NCBI GenBank assembly: GCA_046728155.1 | Contig: JBKPDY010000163.1 | Span: 1-25,313 of the forward strand | Direction of reading: 5' to 3' | From: CAWDLX01 sp046728155 | GTDB taxonomy: Bacteria; Actinomycetota; Actinomycetes; Mycobacteriales; Micromonosporaceae | Length of the DNA stretch: 25,313 nt | Part shown: in pieces, positions 8,337 to 16,123 of the stretch | Position numbering within the stretch: position 1 is the stretch's first letter | Layout: each line of letters starts with the position of its first letter | Notes under the pieces: model-generated | The model's input: the letters and a program-made list of their open reading frames with translations, nothing else | The model's database searches: none | What the model was told of the DNA's origin: nothing | Made by a program: the position numbers and the translations under genes

Positions 8337-9048
8337 TCACCCGGCCGCCGGGACGACACGGTCGGCCAGCAAGCGCGCCAACCGGCTCACGAATGGGATC
8401 GCGGCCCAACACAGGTATGCCCACTGGGTCGCGAAGCACACCGGGATCGACACCAGGAATGCCGCGCTCAGCGCGATCAGGCGGATGCAACCGTTGCGAA
8501 CCAGCGAAGGCGGATGCCCGGCCCGGAGCAGGTTCCGCCGACCGATCGATCACCAGCAGGCTGAGTGCGGCCAGCGCCTGCACACCCGCGTAAACCGTGA
8601 ACCTCACCTGGAACGCGCCGTTGCCGTTGAGAACCCGGGTGGCGAACGGCATGACGACGATGAAGAAGAGCCAGAGCAGGTTCCATGGCACGATCGGGCC
8701 GGCGTCGTTGACGTAGCGGAAGAGGCGGTGATGCCCCCGCCAATGCCCGGCTATGACGACGAAGCTGATGACGAAGGCGACGTACTGGTCGACGAAGCCC
8801 TTGGCCGACTGGAGCATATCGGCGTTCGTGGCGCCGACCGGTACGGGGAGATCGAGCGCCAGTAGCGTGATGGCGATGGCCACCACGGCGTCGGAGAAGA
8901 AGATGAGCCGCTCGGCCGAGAGCAGCTCGACCTCCGCCTTAACCTCCGGCGCCTCCAGCTGCCCCGTCGATTCTGGCTGCTGAGGCGGGTCCGGCGATTC
9001 TGGCACCCCGACGTCCGGTCTCGGCCCGCGTTTCCACGCCGTGAGCAT
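8337..9048 (-). pseudogene. TMEM175-like (DUF1211) membrane protein, split by a frameshift
   Basis: An integral membrane protein of the TMEM175/DUF1211 family, whose characterised bacterial members are potassium channels. The family mark ERLIFFSDAVVAIAITLLALDL (about residues 46-67, including the FSD motif) and several following membrane segments are clear. After LLVIDRSAE (about residue 172) the frame becomes arginine-rich nonsense to a stop at 8302. One base over, a good continuation appears: NLLRAGHPPSLVRNGCIRL, then membrane-like IALSAAFLVSIPV, ending at 8337-8339. Dropping one base near 8532-8538 joins the two. If real, the frameshift removes the last membrane helices. The first 40 residues are a proline- and acid-rich cytoplasmic extension, so a shorter start is possible. 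Confidence 0.75.
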
Positions 9049-9174
9049 ACTGGCCGCGCCGCCGACCGGCCCCGGGAAGACGCTGACTCCATTGTGGACT
9101 TCGCTGCGGGATGTGGCGACCGTCTCACGATCTGGGCGTACGGGTTGACGCGGTCAGGCCGGACCGGTCAGTAT

Positions 9175-9195
9175 TCTCTATCAAGTCTGTAGAGA
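9175..9195. promoter_or_regulatory. Inverted repeat in the AT-rich promoter region of the sulfate transporter operon
   Basis: TCTCTA (9175-9180) and TAGAGA (9190-9195) form a perfect inverted repeat with a 9-base spacer, inside a conspicuously AT-rich patch just before the operon. GGAGAG at 9200-9205 serves as the Shine-Dalgarno for the ATG at 9211. The position suits an operator for a sulfur-status regulator. The regulator is unknown and no clean -35/-10 pair could be fixed. Confidence 0.4.
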
Positions 9196-9210
9196 TAATG
9201 GAGAGATATT

Positions 9211-10236
9211 ATGTCACGGAGGACCACCGCGCTGGCGGTTGCCGCAGGATTGGCGCTGCTCTCTCCGGCGCTTGCCGCCTGCGTCAGCACCAGCGGCGAC
9301 AGCGCCGGGAAGGTCGAGCTGTCGTTGGTGGCGTACTCCACGCCGCAGCCGGCGTACGAAAAGATCATCGCCGCCTTCCAGGCCACCGATGCCGGGAAAG
9401 ACGTCACGTTCACTCAGTCCTACGGCGCCTCGGGCGACCAGAGCCGGGCGGTACAGAGTGGACTCAAGGCCGACATCGTCGCGTTCTCGCTCGAGACCGA
9501 CATGACCCGGCTGGTCAAGGACGGCATCGTGGCCACCGACTGGAACGAGAACGCGACCACGGGACTCGTCACGAAGTCGGTCGTCGTCATCGTCACCCGC
9601 ACGGGGAACCCGAAGAACATCCGGACCTGGGACGATCTGATCAAACCGGGGGTCGAGGTCATCACTCCGAACCCGTTCACCTCCGGCAGCGCCCGGTGGA
9701 ACATTATCGCCGGTTACGGCGCAGAGTCCAACAAGGACAGTGACCGGGCCAGTGGCGTCGCGTACCTGCAGGCGCTGTTCCGCAACGTCGTAGTGCAGGA
9801 CGACAGCGCTCGGAAGGCCACCCAGACGTTCACGTCGGGCAAGGGCGACGCGCTGCTGTCGTACGAGAACGAGGCGATCTTCGCCCGGCAGCACGGCCAG
9901 GCGATCGACTACACGGTCCCCGACCAGACCATCCTCATCGAGAACCCGGTGGCGGTCACGAAGAACACCACGCACCCCGCGGAGGCGAAGGCGTTCCTCG
10001 ACTACCTGCACAGCCCGACCGCGCAGAAGATATTCGTCGAGAGCGGCTACCGGCCGACGCTCGACGGCGTACCGGGTGCGGACAAGTTCCCCACCCCGCC
10101 CGGGCTATTCACCATCCAGGATCTCGGCGGCTGGACCACCGTCACGAAGGACTTCTTCGACACGAGTACCGGCATCGTGGCCGACATCGAGAAATCGAAC
10201 GGTGTCTCGATCGTGAAACCCACGTCCACGCCGTAG
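9211..10236 (+). CDS. cysP: Sulfate/thiosulfate ABC transporter substrate-binding lipoprotein
   Basis: A 341-residue Sbp/CysP-family protein that captures sulfate or thiosulfate outside the membrane and delivers it to the CysT/CysW permease. It has a lipoprotein signal with lipobox LAAC (Cys about 24). The family pattern is complete: SYGASGDQSRAV (about residues 70-81), ADIVAFSLETDMTRLVKDG, and VITPNPFTSGSARWN (about 150-164), with STG at the C-terminal end. It is the first gene of a four-gene operon, 7 bases before the next start. GGAGAG at 9200-9205 supports the ATG. The sequence cannot separate sulfate from thiosulfate preference; molybdate is unlikely because the permeases and ATPase next to it are of the Cys type. 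Confidence 0.92.
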   Translation: MSRRTTALAVAAGLALLSPALAACVSTSGDSAGKVELSLVAYSTPQPAYEKIIAAFQATDAGKDVTFTQSYGASGDQSRAVQSGLKADIVAFSLETDMTRLVKDGIVATDWNENATTGLVTKSVVVIVTRTGNPKNIRTWDDLIKPGVEVITPNPFTSGSARWNIIAGYGAESNKDSDRASGVAYLQALFRNVVVQDDSARKATQTFTSGKGDALLSYENEAIFARQHGQAIDYTVPDQTILIENPVAVTKNTTHPAEAKAFLDYLHSPTAQKIFVESGYRPTLDGVPGADKFPTPPGLFTIQDLGGWTTVTKDFFDTSTGIVADIEKSNGVSIVKPTSTP

Positions 10237-10243
10237 CGACCCG

Positions 10244-11131
10244 ATGCCGGTGGAACTCACGACCGCGGGGCCCGACGCCGAAGCGTCGGGCCTGCCGGCG
10301 TCCCAGGACCGCCTGCCGCCAGCGCCGACCAGCCGGCGTGGCGGCCTCCCACCCCGCGCCGGCACCGGAATCGGTCTCGGGGCGGCGGTGATCTTCCTCA
10401 GCGTTGTCGTCCTCATGCCGTTGGCAGCGGTCGTATGGCGAGCGAGCACGGACGGGCCAGCCGCGTTCTGGACCGCGGTCACCACCCCGGACGCGTGGTC
10501 GGCTCTCACCCTCACGCTCGTCGCCGCGCTGATCGTGGCCGGGGTCAACCTCATCATGGGTACCCTCATCGCCTGGGTCCTCGTCCGGGACTCCTTCCCC
10601 GGAAAGGGAATCGTCGACGCCGTCATCGATCTGCCGTTCGCGCTGCCCACCATCGTCGCCGGACTAGTGCTGCTCGCCCTGTACGGTCCCAACGGTCCAC
10701 TAGGGATAGACATCGGCTATACCCGTTCCGGCGTCGTGGTCGCCCTGCTCTTCGTCACGCTGCCGTTCGTCGTACGGACGGTGCAGCCGGTGCTCCTTGC
10801 CCTCGACCGGGACATGGAGCAGGCTGCGGCGTCGCTCGGGGCGAGTGGAGTCGTCATCTTCCGCCGCATCATCCTGCCGAACCTCGCGCCCGCCATGGTC
10901 TCCGGCACGGCGCTCGCCTTCGCCCGCGCCATCGCGGAGTTCGGCGCGACCGTGCTCATCTCGGGCAACATTCCGTTCCAGACGCAGGTCTCGTCTGTGC
11001 AGATCTTCGGCCAGATCCAGAGCGACAACCCGGGCGGCGCCGCCGCCGTCTCGACCGTCCTGCTCGTGATCGCGCTGGTCGTGCTCGTCGGTCTGGACCT
11101 AGTGCAGCGGTGGGGAGCCCGGCGTGGCTAG
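10244..11131 (+). CDS. cysT: Sulfate ABC transporter permease CysT (CysU)
   Basis: A 295-residue membrane protein with about six membrane segments, forming half of the sulfate channel. The ATPase-contacting EAA loop is EQAAASLGASGVVIFRRIIL (about residues 195-214). The CysT pattern LPFALPTIVAGLVLLALYGPNGPLG is typical of this subunit. The first 40 residues are a proline-rich cytoplasmic extension ahead of the family core, and there is no strong internal start to replace the ATG at 10244. The 3' end overlaps cysW by 8 bases, indicating one transcript and coupled translation. Confidence 0.93.
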   Translation: MPVELTTAGPDAEASGLPASQDRLPPAPTSRRGGLPPRAGTGIGLGAAVIFLSVVVLMPLAAVVWRASTDGPAAFWTAVTTPDAWSALTLTLVAALIVAGVNLIMGTLIAWVLVRDSFPGKGIVDAVIDLPFALPTIVAGLVLLALYGPNGPLGIDIGYTRSGVVVALLFVTLPFVVRTVQPVLLALDRDMEQAAASLGASGVVIFRRIILPNLAPAMVSGTALAFARAIAEFGATVLISGNIPFQTQVSSVQIFGQIQSDNPGGAAAVSTVLLVIALVVLVGLDLVQRWGARRG

Positions 11132-11912
11132 GTACGGGATGCGTGCGGTCGCGCTGGTCTATCTGACCTTCCTGCTCGTGCTGCCCATCGGCCTGATCGG
11201 CTGGCGTACGTTCGCCCACGGCCTCGTGCCAGTGGTCGACGCGCTCACCTCCGCCGCCGCAGTGCACGCGTTCCAGGTCACGTTCGTGGTCGCCTTCTAC
11301 GCGGTCGCGTTGAACACCCTGTTTGGGGTGGGAACCGCTCTCCTGCTCGTTCGCCGGACGTTTCCCGGCAAGCGGATCCTCAACGCGATCATCGACCTGC
11401 CGCTGGCCGTCTCGCCGGTCGTCGTCGGGCTCGCCCTCGTCCTTGTCTACGGCAAGTTCACGCCACTGGGCGGATGGCTGGAGCGCAACGGGATCCAGGT
11501 CATCTTCTCCATCCCCGGCATGGTTCTCGCGACGGTCTTCGTCTCGTTGCCGCTGGTGGTCCGGGCAGTCGAACCCGTCCTCGCCGAGATCGGCGATGAG
11601 CAGGAGCAAGCGGCACACACGCTCGGAGCCAGTCCCTGGCAGGCGTTCTGGCGAATCACCATCCCGGGCATCCGGGCCGCCCTCGGCTACGGCATCGTGC
11701 TCTGCCTGGCCCGGGCACTCGGCGAGTACGGGGCGGTCGCCGTCGTCTCCGGCCGGCTGATCGGGCGGACCCAGACCCTGACCCTCTTCGTCGAGGAGCG
11801 GTTCGACGGGTACCAGGAGACCGCCGCGTTCGCCGCGTCTGCCGCGCTCGCCGTGGTCGCCGTCCTCACGCTTCTCGTCACCCGGATCCTCCGCCCGAAG
11901 GACGACAGCTGA
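11124..11912 (+). CDS. cysW: Sulfate ABC transporter permease CysW
   Basis: The second permease half of the sulfate transporter: 262 residues with about six membrane segments. The EAA loop is EQAAHTLGASPWQAFWRITI, followed by PGIRAALGYGIVLCLARALGEYGAVAVVSG, as expected for CysW. The GTG start at 11124 lies inside the end of cysT, and GGGGAG at 11112-11117 is a suitable Shine-Dalgarno. Its TGA shares one base with the cysA ATG (TGATG). CysT and CysW should form a heterodimer. Confidence 0.93.
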   Translation: MARYGMRAVALVYLTFLLVLPIGLIGWRTFAHGLVPVVDALTSAAAVHAFQVTFVVAFYAVALNTLFGVGTALLLVRRTFPGKRILNAIIDLPLAVSPVVVGLALVLVYGKFTPLGGWLERNGIQVIFSIPGMVLATVFVSLPLVVRAVEPVLAEIGDEQEQAAHTLGASPWQAFWRITIPGIRAALGYGIVLCLARALGEYGAVAVVSGRLIGRTQTLTLFVEERFDGYQETAAFAASAALAVVAVLTLLVTRILRPKDDS

Positions 11913-12856
11913 TGGCCATAGACGTACGCAACGTGACCAAGACGTTCGGGTCGACATCCGTGCTCACCGATGTCTCGGTCTCGGTGGCCACCGGATCCCT
12001 CACGGCTCTTCTCGGGCCGAGCGGCGGCGGCAAGTCGACCCTTCTACGCATCATCGCAGGGCTCGAACAACCCGACACGGGAACGGTGATCATCTCCGGC
12101 ATCGACGCGACCAGGCTTCCACCGCAGCGACGCAACGTAGGCTTCGTGTTCCAGCACTACGCGGCGTTCAAGCACATGACTGTGTTCAATAATGTGGCCT
12201 TCGGTCTGCGGATCCGTAACCGCCCCCGGACCGAGATCCGGGCCCGGGTGACGGAACTGCTCGAACTCGTCCACTTGGAACAGTTCGCCGACCGGTACCC
12301 GGCCCAACTCTCCGGTGGCCAGCGGCAGCGTATGGCGCTCGCCCGCGCGCTAGCCGTCGAGCCACAGGTCCTCCTGCTCGACGAGCCGTTCGGCGCCCTG
12401 GACGCCCAGGTACGCAAGGAACTGCGGGCCTGGCTGCGCCGCCTGCACGACGAGGTACACGTCACCACCGTCTTCGTCACCCACGATCAAGAAGAGGCGA
12501 TCGAGGTGGCCGACACCATCGTGGTCCTCGCCGGGGGCGTCGTCGAACAATCCGGCAGCCCCGAGGACATCTACGACAACCCGGCGAGCCCGTTTGTCAT
12601 GCGATTCCTCGGACCGGCGACGACGGTGGGCGGCCGGCTGGTCCGTCCCCACGACATCGAGGTCTCCACCGAGCCGGTACCGGACAGCTTCCCGGCCACG
12701 GTCACCCGGGTGGTACGCCTCGGCTTCGAGGTGCGCGTGGAGATGCGCACCGATACGGAGGAAACCTGGGCCCAGATCACCCGCGGTGTCGCCGAGCGCC
12801 TCAACCCGGCGCCCGGCGACACGGTCCACATCCGGCTCACCCCAGCCCTCGCTTGA
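11912..12856 (+). CDS. cysA: Sulfate ABC transporter ATP-binding protein CysA
   Basis: The 314-residue ATPase of the sulfate importer. Visible are Walker A GPSGGGKST (about residues 33-41), the Q-loop in FVFQHYAAFKHMTVFNN, the signature LSGGQRQRMALARAL (about 132-146), Walker B VLLLDEPFGALD (about 153-164) and the H-loop VTHDQEEA. A short C-terminal TOBE-like domain begins near residue 240 (GGRLVRPHDIEVS). It is the last gene of the operon. Only 15 bases separate its stop from that of the convergent SRPBCC gene, and no clear terminator hairpin is seen. No sulfate-activation genes occur in the window. Confidence 0.94.
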   Translation: MAIDVRNVTKTFGSTSVLTDVSVSVATGSLTALLGPSGGGKSTLLRIIAGLEQPDTGTVIISGIDATRLPPQRRNVGFVFQHYAAFKHMTVFNNVAFGLRIRNRPRTEIRARVTELLELVHLEQFADRYPAQLSGGQRQRMALARALAVEPQVLLLDEPFGALDAQVRKELRAWLRRLHDEVHVTTVFVTHDQEEAIEVADTIVVLAGGVVEQSGSPEDIYDNPASPFVMRFLGPATTVGGRLVRPHDIEVSTEPVPDSFPATVTRVVRLGFEVRVEMRTDTEETWAQITRGVAERLNPAPGDTVHIRLTPALA

Positions 12857-12871
12857 CCGGGTAGACCGGGT

Positions 12872-13720
12872 TCAGGCCGGCTGCGGCTGGGTCCAGATCG
12901 GACGGAACGGCTTCACCTCGTGCAGCCGACGCAGCTGTGAGACGCCGGCGAGGATGCCGCCCCAGGCCGGGTATGGCGGATTGCCGGTGAATCCACTCTG
13001 GACCATCGTGATCCGGGTACGTCCCTCGGACCCTTCCAGCTCCCACATGTTGACTCCCATGTCACCCCAGTCGAGGGCGAGCTTGTGGTCCGGCTCGAAC
13101 GCCACGTATCGCGCCGGGTTGGGGTCGTTCTCCAGTCCGCCCATCGCGAACCGGCCGCCCAGCCACGGTTCGATGCCGATCGGGAAGCCGAACCAGTACG
13201 TGACCGTGTCAGAGTCGGTGACCGACCCGAAGATCTCCGCCGGGCTGGCCGCGATCTCCCACTCGGCCCGCAGTTCGCGGCTGGTGAAGTCGACCTTGGG
13301 CGTGAGCGGGCGCCCCTCGAGGTGGTCGACGAGGTTGGCCAGCGCGAGTGACCAGAATGTCTGTAGGACACCGCGGATGCTCTTGCCCGTGAACACGTCC
13401 TGGAAGTCGAAGTGCGACTGGCTCAGCGTGATGACGGTCCCGTCGTCCTCGGGTGTCAGGCGGATCTCGACGGTGGTCTCCTCGCCGTCGAGGAGCCACC
13501 GCAGGCGCAAGCTGCGATCGTCCACGTGCACCAGTCGCTGGTGCGGCGCCCCGCCCTCCGGGGTGTAGCGCCCCCAGAACTCGTACCGGTGGGGAAGCTC
13601 GACCTCGGCGTACTCGGCCAGCCACTGGCGTAGCTGGGCGGGGTCGGTCAAAGCCGTGTGGACGGTGGCGAGCGGCGCGGTGGTACGGGCCGCCAGCATC
13701 ATCGGCGGATTTGTCGTCAT
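12872..13720 (-). CDS. Tandem SRPBCC (AHSA1/START-like) domain protein
   Basis: A 282-residue protein made of two copies of the SRPBCC ligand-binding fold, about residues 8-135 and 145-275. Typical features are ARTTAPLATVHTALTDPAQLRQW in the first copy, and ELRAEWEIAASPAEIFGSV, then GGRFAMGG, in the second. It starts with ATG at 13720, overlapping the end of the ArsR-like regulator gene by four bases. The pair is thus one operon, an arrangement common in actinobacteria for ArsR/SRPBCC pairs. There is no signal peptide, so it should be cytosolic. The bound ligand is unknown; a small hydrophobic molecule sensed or sequestered in step with the regulator is inference. Confidence 0.85.
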   Translation of the reverse strand: MTTNPPMMLAARTTAPLATVHTALTDPAQLRQWLAEYAEVELPHRYEFWGRYTPEGGAPHQRLVHVDDRSLRLRWLLDGEETTVEIRLTPEDDGTVITLSQSHFDFQDVFTGKSIRGVLQTFWSLALANLVDHLEGRPLTPKVDFTSRELRAEWEIAASPAEIFGSVTDSDTVTYWFGFPIGIEPWLGGRFAMGGLENDPNPARYVAFEPDHKLALDWGDMGVNMWELEGSEGRTRITMVQSGFTGNPPYPAWGGILAGVSQLRRLHEVKPFRPIWTQPQPA

Positions 13721-14271
13721 CGTGTCTCTCCCTTGGGATAGCAGGCGACGGCCAGCTTGAACGCGTCACCCTCGGCCCCGCCGTAGCGGGTGAACAGGTC
13801 CTGCAGCAAACCCTGCAAGTCGGATAGGAACTCCTGCCGGTGCTGCGGCGGGATGCGGATCTCACCCGAGATGCCGATCGACGGCAGCTCGGGCGCGGTG
13901 CGGTCGAGGCGGGCGATGTCGTGCTGCACGTCCTCCATCAGGTCCAGCAGATACCCGAGGCTCAGCTCGTCGCGGGTACGGCGCGCTCCGATCCGGCCGA
14001 CCAGACGTGGCGAGAGCCAGTACGACTGAGCGGTCGCCTGGTAGATGCCCTCGACGATCCCGCGGACCCGCCGCTCGGCGACCTGCGTCGCGAGGCCGGC
14101 TTCGACCAGCCGCTTGACGTGGTAGTAGACCCGCTGCGGCGTCTGGTCGAGCCGGGCCGCTACCTCGGAGCATGACCGGGGGTCGGCCAGCTGCCGCAGC
14201 ACGTCGATGCGCTGTGGTTTGAGCAGCGCCTCAGCCTGCTCGACCTGCTCCAGGTAGAGGATGTCCCTCAT
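13717..14271 (-). CDS. ArsR-like winged-helix transcriptional regulator
   Basis: A 184-residue regulator with a winged helix-turn-helix at about residues 10-85 (EALLKPQRIDVLRQLADPRS, then CSEVAARLDQTPQRVYYHVKRLVEAG). The larger C-terminal part probably mediates ligand binding or dimerisation. No metal-binding cysteine pair of the classical ArsR type is evident. I chose the ATG at 14271 instead of an upstream TTG at 14295: the TTG lies inside a palindrome, and a promoter ends eight bases before the ATG, implying a leaderless mRNA. It is co-transcribed with the SRPBCC gene and divergent from the acyl-CoA synthetase. It probably represses its own operon through the palindrome and may also control the synthetase. 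Confidence 0.85.
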   Translation of the reverse strand: MRDILYLEQVEQAEALLKPQRIDVLRQLADPRSCSEVAARLDQTPQRVYYHVKRLVEAGLATQVAERRVRGIVEGIYQATAQSYWLSPRLVGRIGARRTRDELSLGYLLDLMEDVQHDIARLDRTAPELPSIGISGEIRIPPQHRQEFLSDLQGLLQDLFTRYGGAEGDAFKLAVACYPKGETR

Positions 14272-14279
14272 GGGAAAAC

Positions 14280-14309
14280 AGTCTTGTACGTACAAGGAAG
14301 TTTTGTCAA
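14280..14309 (-). promoter_or_regulatory. ArsR-like gene promoter with embedded 14-bp palindromic operator
   Basis: On the minus strand, TTGACA (14304-14309), an 18-base spacer and AAGACT (14280-14285) form a promoter whose start point would fall at the ATG (14271). The perfect palindrome CTTGTACGTACAAG (14283-14296) fills the spacer and reaches the -10, the classic position for autorepression. It also lies about 60 bases upstream of the divergent acyl-CoA synthetase gene. Confidence 0.7.
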
Positions 14310-14356
14310 TAGCCAGGAAGTAACGTGAGGTTCCTGTAGCCGGGCGAGGAGGCTCG

Positions 14357-16066
14357 ATGGCGGGTCAATCATTTCGGGACGCGCGGGAGTTTCTACTCGC
14401 CCATCCCGACGATTACGACAAGGTGTACGCAGAGTTCAGCTGGCCGCGGCTGACAGAGTTCAACTGGGCGCTGGACTGGTTCGACGCCTTCGCCGAAGAT
14501 AACGGCAGCCCGGCGCTGTGGATCGTCGATGCGGACGGGTCCGAGCGGAGGCTCACCTACGCCGAGATGTCCGGTCGGTCGAGCCAGGTCGCCAACTGGC
14601 TACGGGCACAGGGGGTGCGGCGGGGCGACCGGCTGATCCTCATGCTCGGCAACCAGGTCGAGCTGTGGGAGACCATCCTGGCCGCGATGAAGCTCGGCGC
14701 GGTGCTCATCCCGGCGACCCCACTGCTCGGCCCGGCCGACCTGCGGGACCGGATCGAGCGCGGAAACGCCCGCCACGTCGTCGCCGGTTCGGCCGACACC
14801 GGCAAGTTCGCTGAACTCAGCGGGGCGTACACCCGCATCGCCGTCGGTCCACCGGTTGACGGATGGGCAGACTACGCCCAGGCGTACGGGCAATCCGAGC
14901 GATTCGATCCCGCCGGCGTCACCCGGGCCGACGACACCCTGCTGCTCTACTTCACGTCCGGCACCACGGCCCGGCCCAAACTGGTCGAGCATACCCACGC
15001 CTCGTACCCGGTCGGACATCTGTCCACAATGTACTGGATCGGCCTGCGCCCCGGTGACGTCCACCTCAACATCTCCTCGCCCGGCTGGGCCAAGCACGCC
15101 TGGAGTAATGTCTTCGCGCCGTGGAACGCCGGCGCCTGCGTATTCATCGTGAACTACTCGCGCTTCGACGCGACGCGGCTGATGGCCGAGATGGACCGGT
15201 GCGGCGTAACCAGCTTCTGCGCCCCACCGACGGTCTGGCGCATGTTGATCCAGGCCGACCTGACCCAGCTGACCCGGCCACCCCGCGAGGTCGTCGGGGC
15301 CGGCGAACCGCTCAACCCCGAGGTGATCGAGCAGGTCCGGCGCGCTTGGCGGGTCACGATCCGGGACGGTTTCGGGCAGACCGAGACGACGGTCCAGGTC
15401 GCCAATACGCCAGGGCAGCCGGTCAAGCCCGGTTCGATGGGTCGCCCCACGCCCGGGTACGCGGTCGCGCTCATCGACCCGATCACCGGCGAGCCGAGCC
15501 AGGAGGGCGAGATCTGTCTCGATCTGAGCCACCGGTCGCTGGGCCTGATGGTCGGCTATCACGGGGATCCCGAGCTGACCGCCCAGGCGATGGCGGGCGG
15601 CTACTATCACACCGGCGACATCGGCGCCCGGGACGAGGACGGCTACATCACGTACGTCGGGCGCACCGACGACGTGTTCAAGGCATCCGACTACCGCATT
15701 TCGCCGTTCGAACTGGAGAGTGTGCTGATCGAGCACGAAGCGGTGGCCGAAGCGGCGGTGGTCCCCTCGCCCGACCCGGTGCGGCTGGCGGTCCCCAAGG
15801 CCTACATCGTGTTGGCCGCCGGTTGGGAGCCGTCCGGCGAGACCGCCGCCGCCATCTTCGCCCACTGTCGCGCCAACCTCGCTCCGTACCAGCGGATCCG
15901 GCGGCTCGAGTTCGCCGAGCTCCCGAAGACGATCTCGGGCAAGATCCGCCGGGTCGAGCTGCGCGCGGACGAGCGGGACAAGTACGCCGACCCCGCGACA
16001 AGGCCGGCCGGCGAGTACCGGGAAGAGGACACGGGCATCGACGACGGCAAGAGCATCCGTCGCTAG
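14357..16066 (+). CDS. AMP-forming acyl-CoA synthetase (ANL family, medium-chain type)
   Basis: A 569-residue adenylating enzyme that activates a carboxylic acid to its acyl-CoA through an acyl-AMP. Motifs in order are the phosphate-binding loop YFTSGTTARPKLVEH (about residues 198-212), DGFGQTETT (337-345), YYHTGDIGARDEDGYITYVG (416-435), GRTDDVFKASDYRISPFELE and the C-terminal lysine in PKTISGKIRR (Lys about 529). All key residues are present. Overall similarity is to the acetyl-CoA-synthetase-like and medium-chain (ACSM) groups; the exact acid is not predictable. The start is secured by GAGGAGG at 14345-14351. It is divergent from the ArsR-like regulator and lies 57 bases before the glycosyltransferase, so it could share a transcript with the trio downstream. 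Confidence 0.88.
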   Translation: MAGQSFRDAREFLLAHPDDYDKVYAEFSWPRLTEFNWALDWFDAFAEDNGSPALWIVDADGSERRLTYAEMSGRSSQVANWLRAQGVRRGDRLILMLGNQVELWETILAAMKLGAVLIPATPLLGPADLRDRIERGNARHVVAGSADTGKFAELSGAYTRIAVGPPVDGWADYAQAYGQSERFDPAGVTRADDTLLLYFTSGTTARPKLVEHTHASYPVGHLSTMYWIGLRPGDVHLNISSPGWAKHAWSNVFAPWNAGACVFIVNYSRFDATRLMAEMDRCGVTSFCAPPTVWRMLIQADLTQLTRPPREVVGAGEPLNPEVIEQVRRAWRVTIRDGFGQTETTVQVANTPGQPVKPGSMGRPTPGYAVALIDPITGEPSQEGEICLDLSHRSLGLMVGYHGDPELTAQAMAGGYYHTGDIGARDEDGYITYVGRTDDVFKASDYRISPFELESVLIEHEAVAEAAVVPSPDPVRLAVPKAYIVLAAGWEPSGETAAAIFAHCRANLAPYQRIRRLEFAELPKTISGKIRRVELRADERDKYADPATRPAGEYREEDTGIDDGKSIRR

Positions 16067-16096
16067 ACTGGCACGTTACTGGGGAGTCGGGCTGGA

Positions 16097-16118
16097 CCCT
16101 CCTCGACACGAAGGAGGG
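16097..16118 (+). promoter_or_regulatory. Hairpin that pairs with the glycosyltransferase Shine-Dalgarno
   Basis: CCCTCCT (16097-16103) is perfectly complementary to AGGAGGG (16112-16118), with an 8-base loop. The right arm is the only good Shine-Dalgarno for the TTG start at 16124. In the mRNA the stem would hide it, so translation of the glycosyltransferase, and of the coupled genes behind it, could be held down or regulated. Confidence 0.5.
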
Positions 16119-16123
16119 AGTAC

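Noticed and set aside
14600..15865. 421-codon open frame on the minus strand
   Set aside because: Antisense shadow of the acyl-CoA synthetase, without recognisable motifs.
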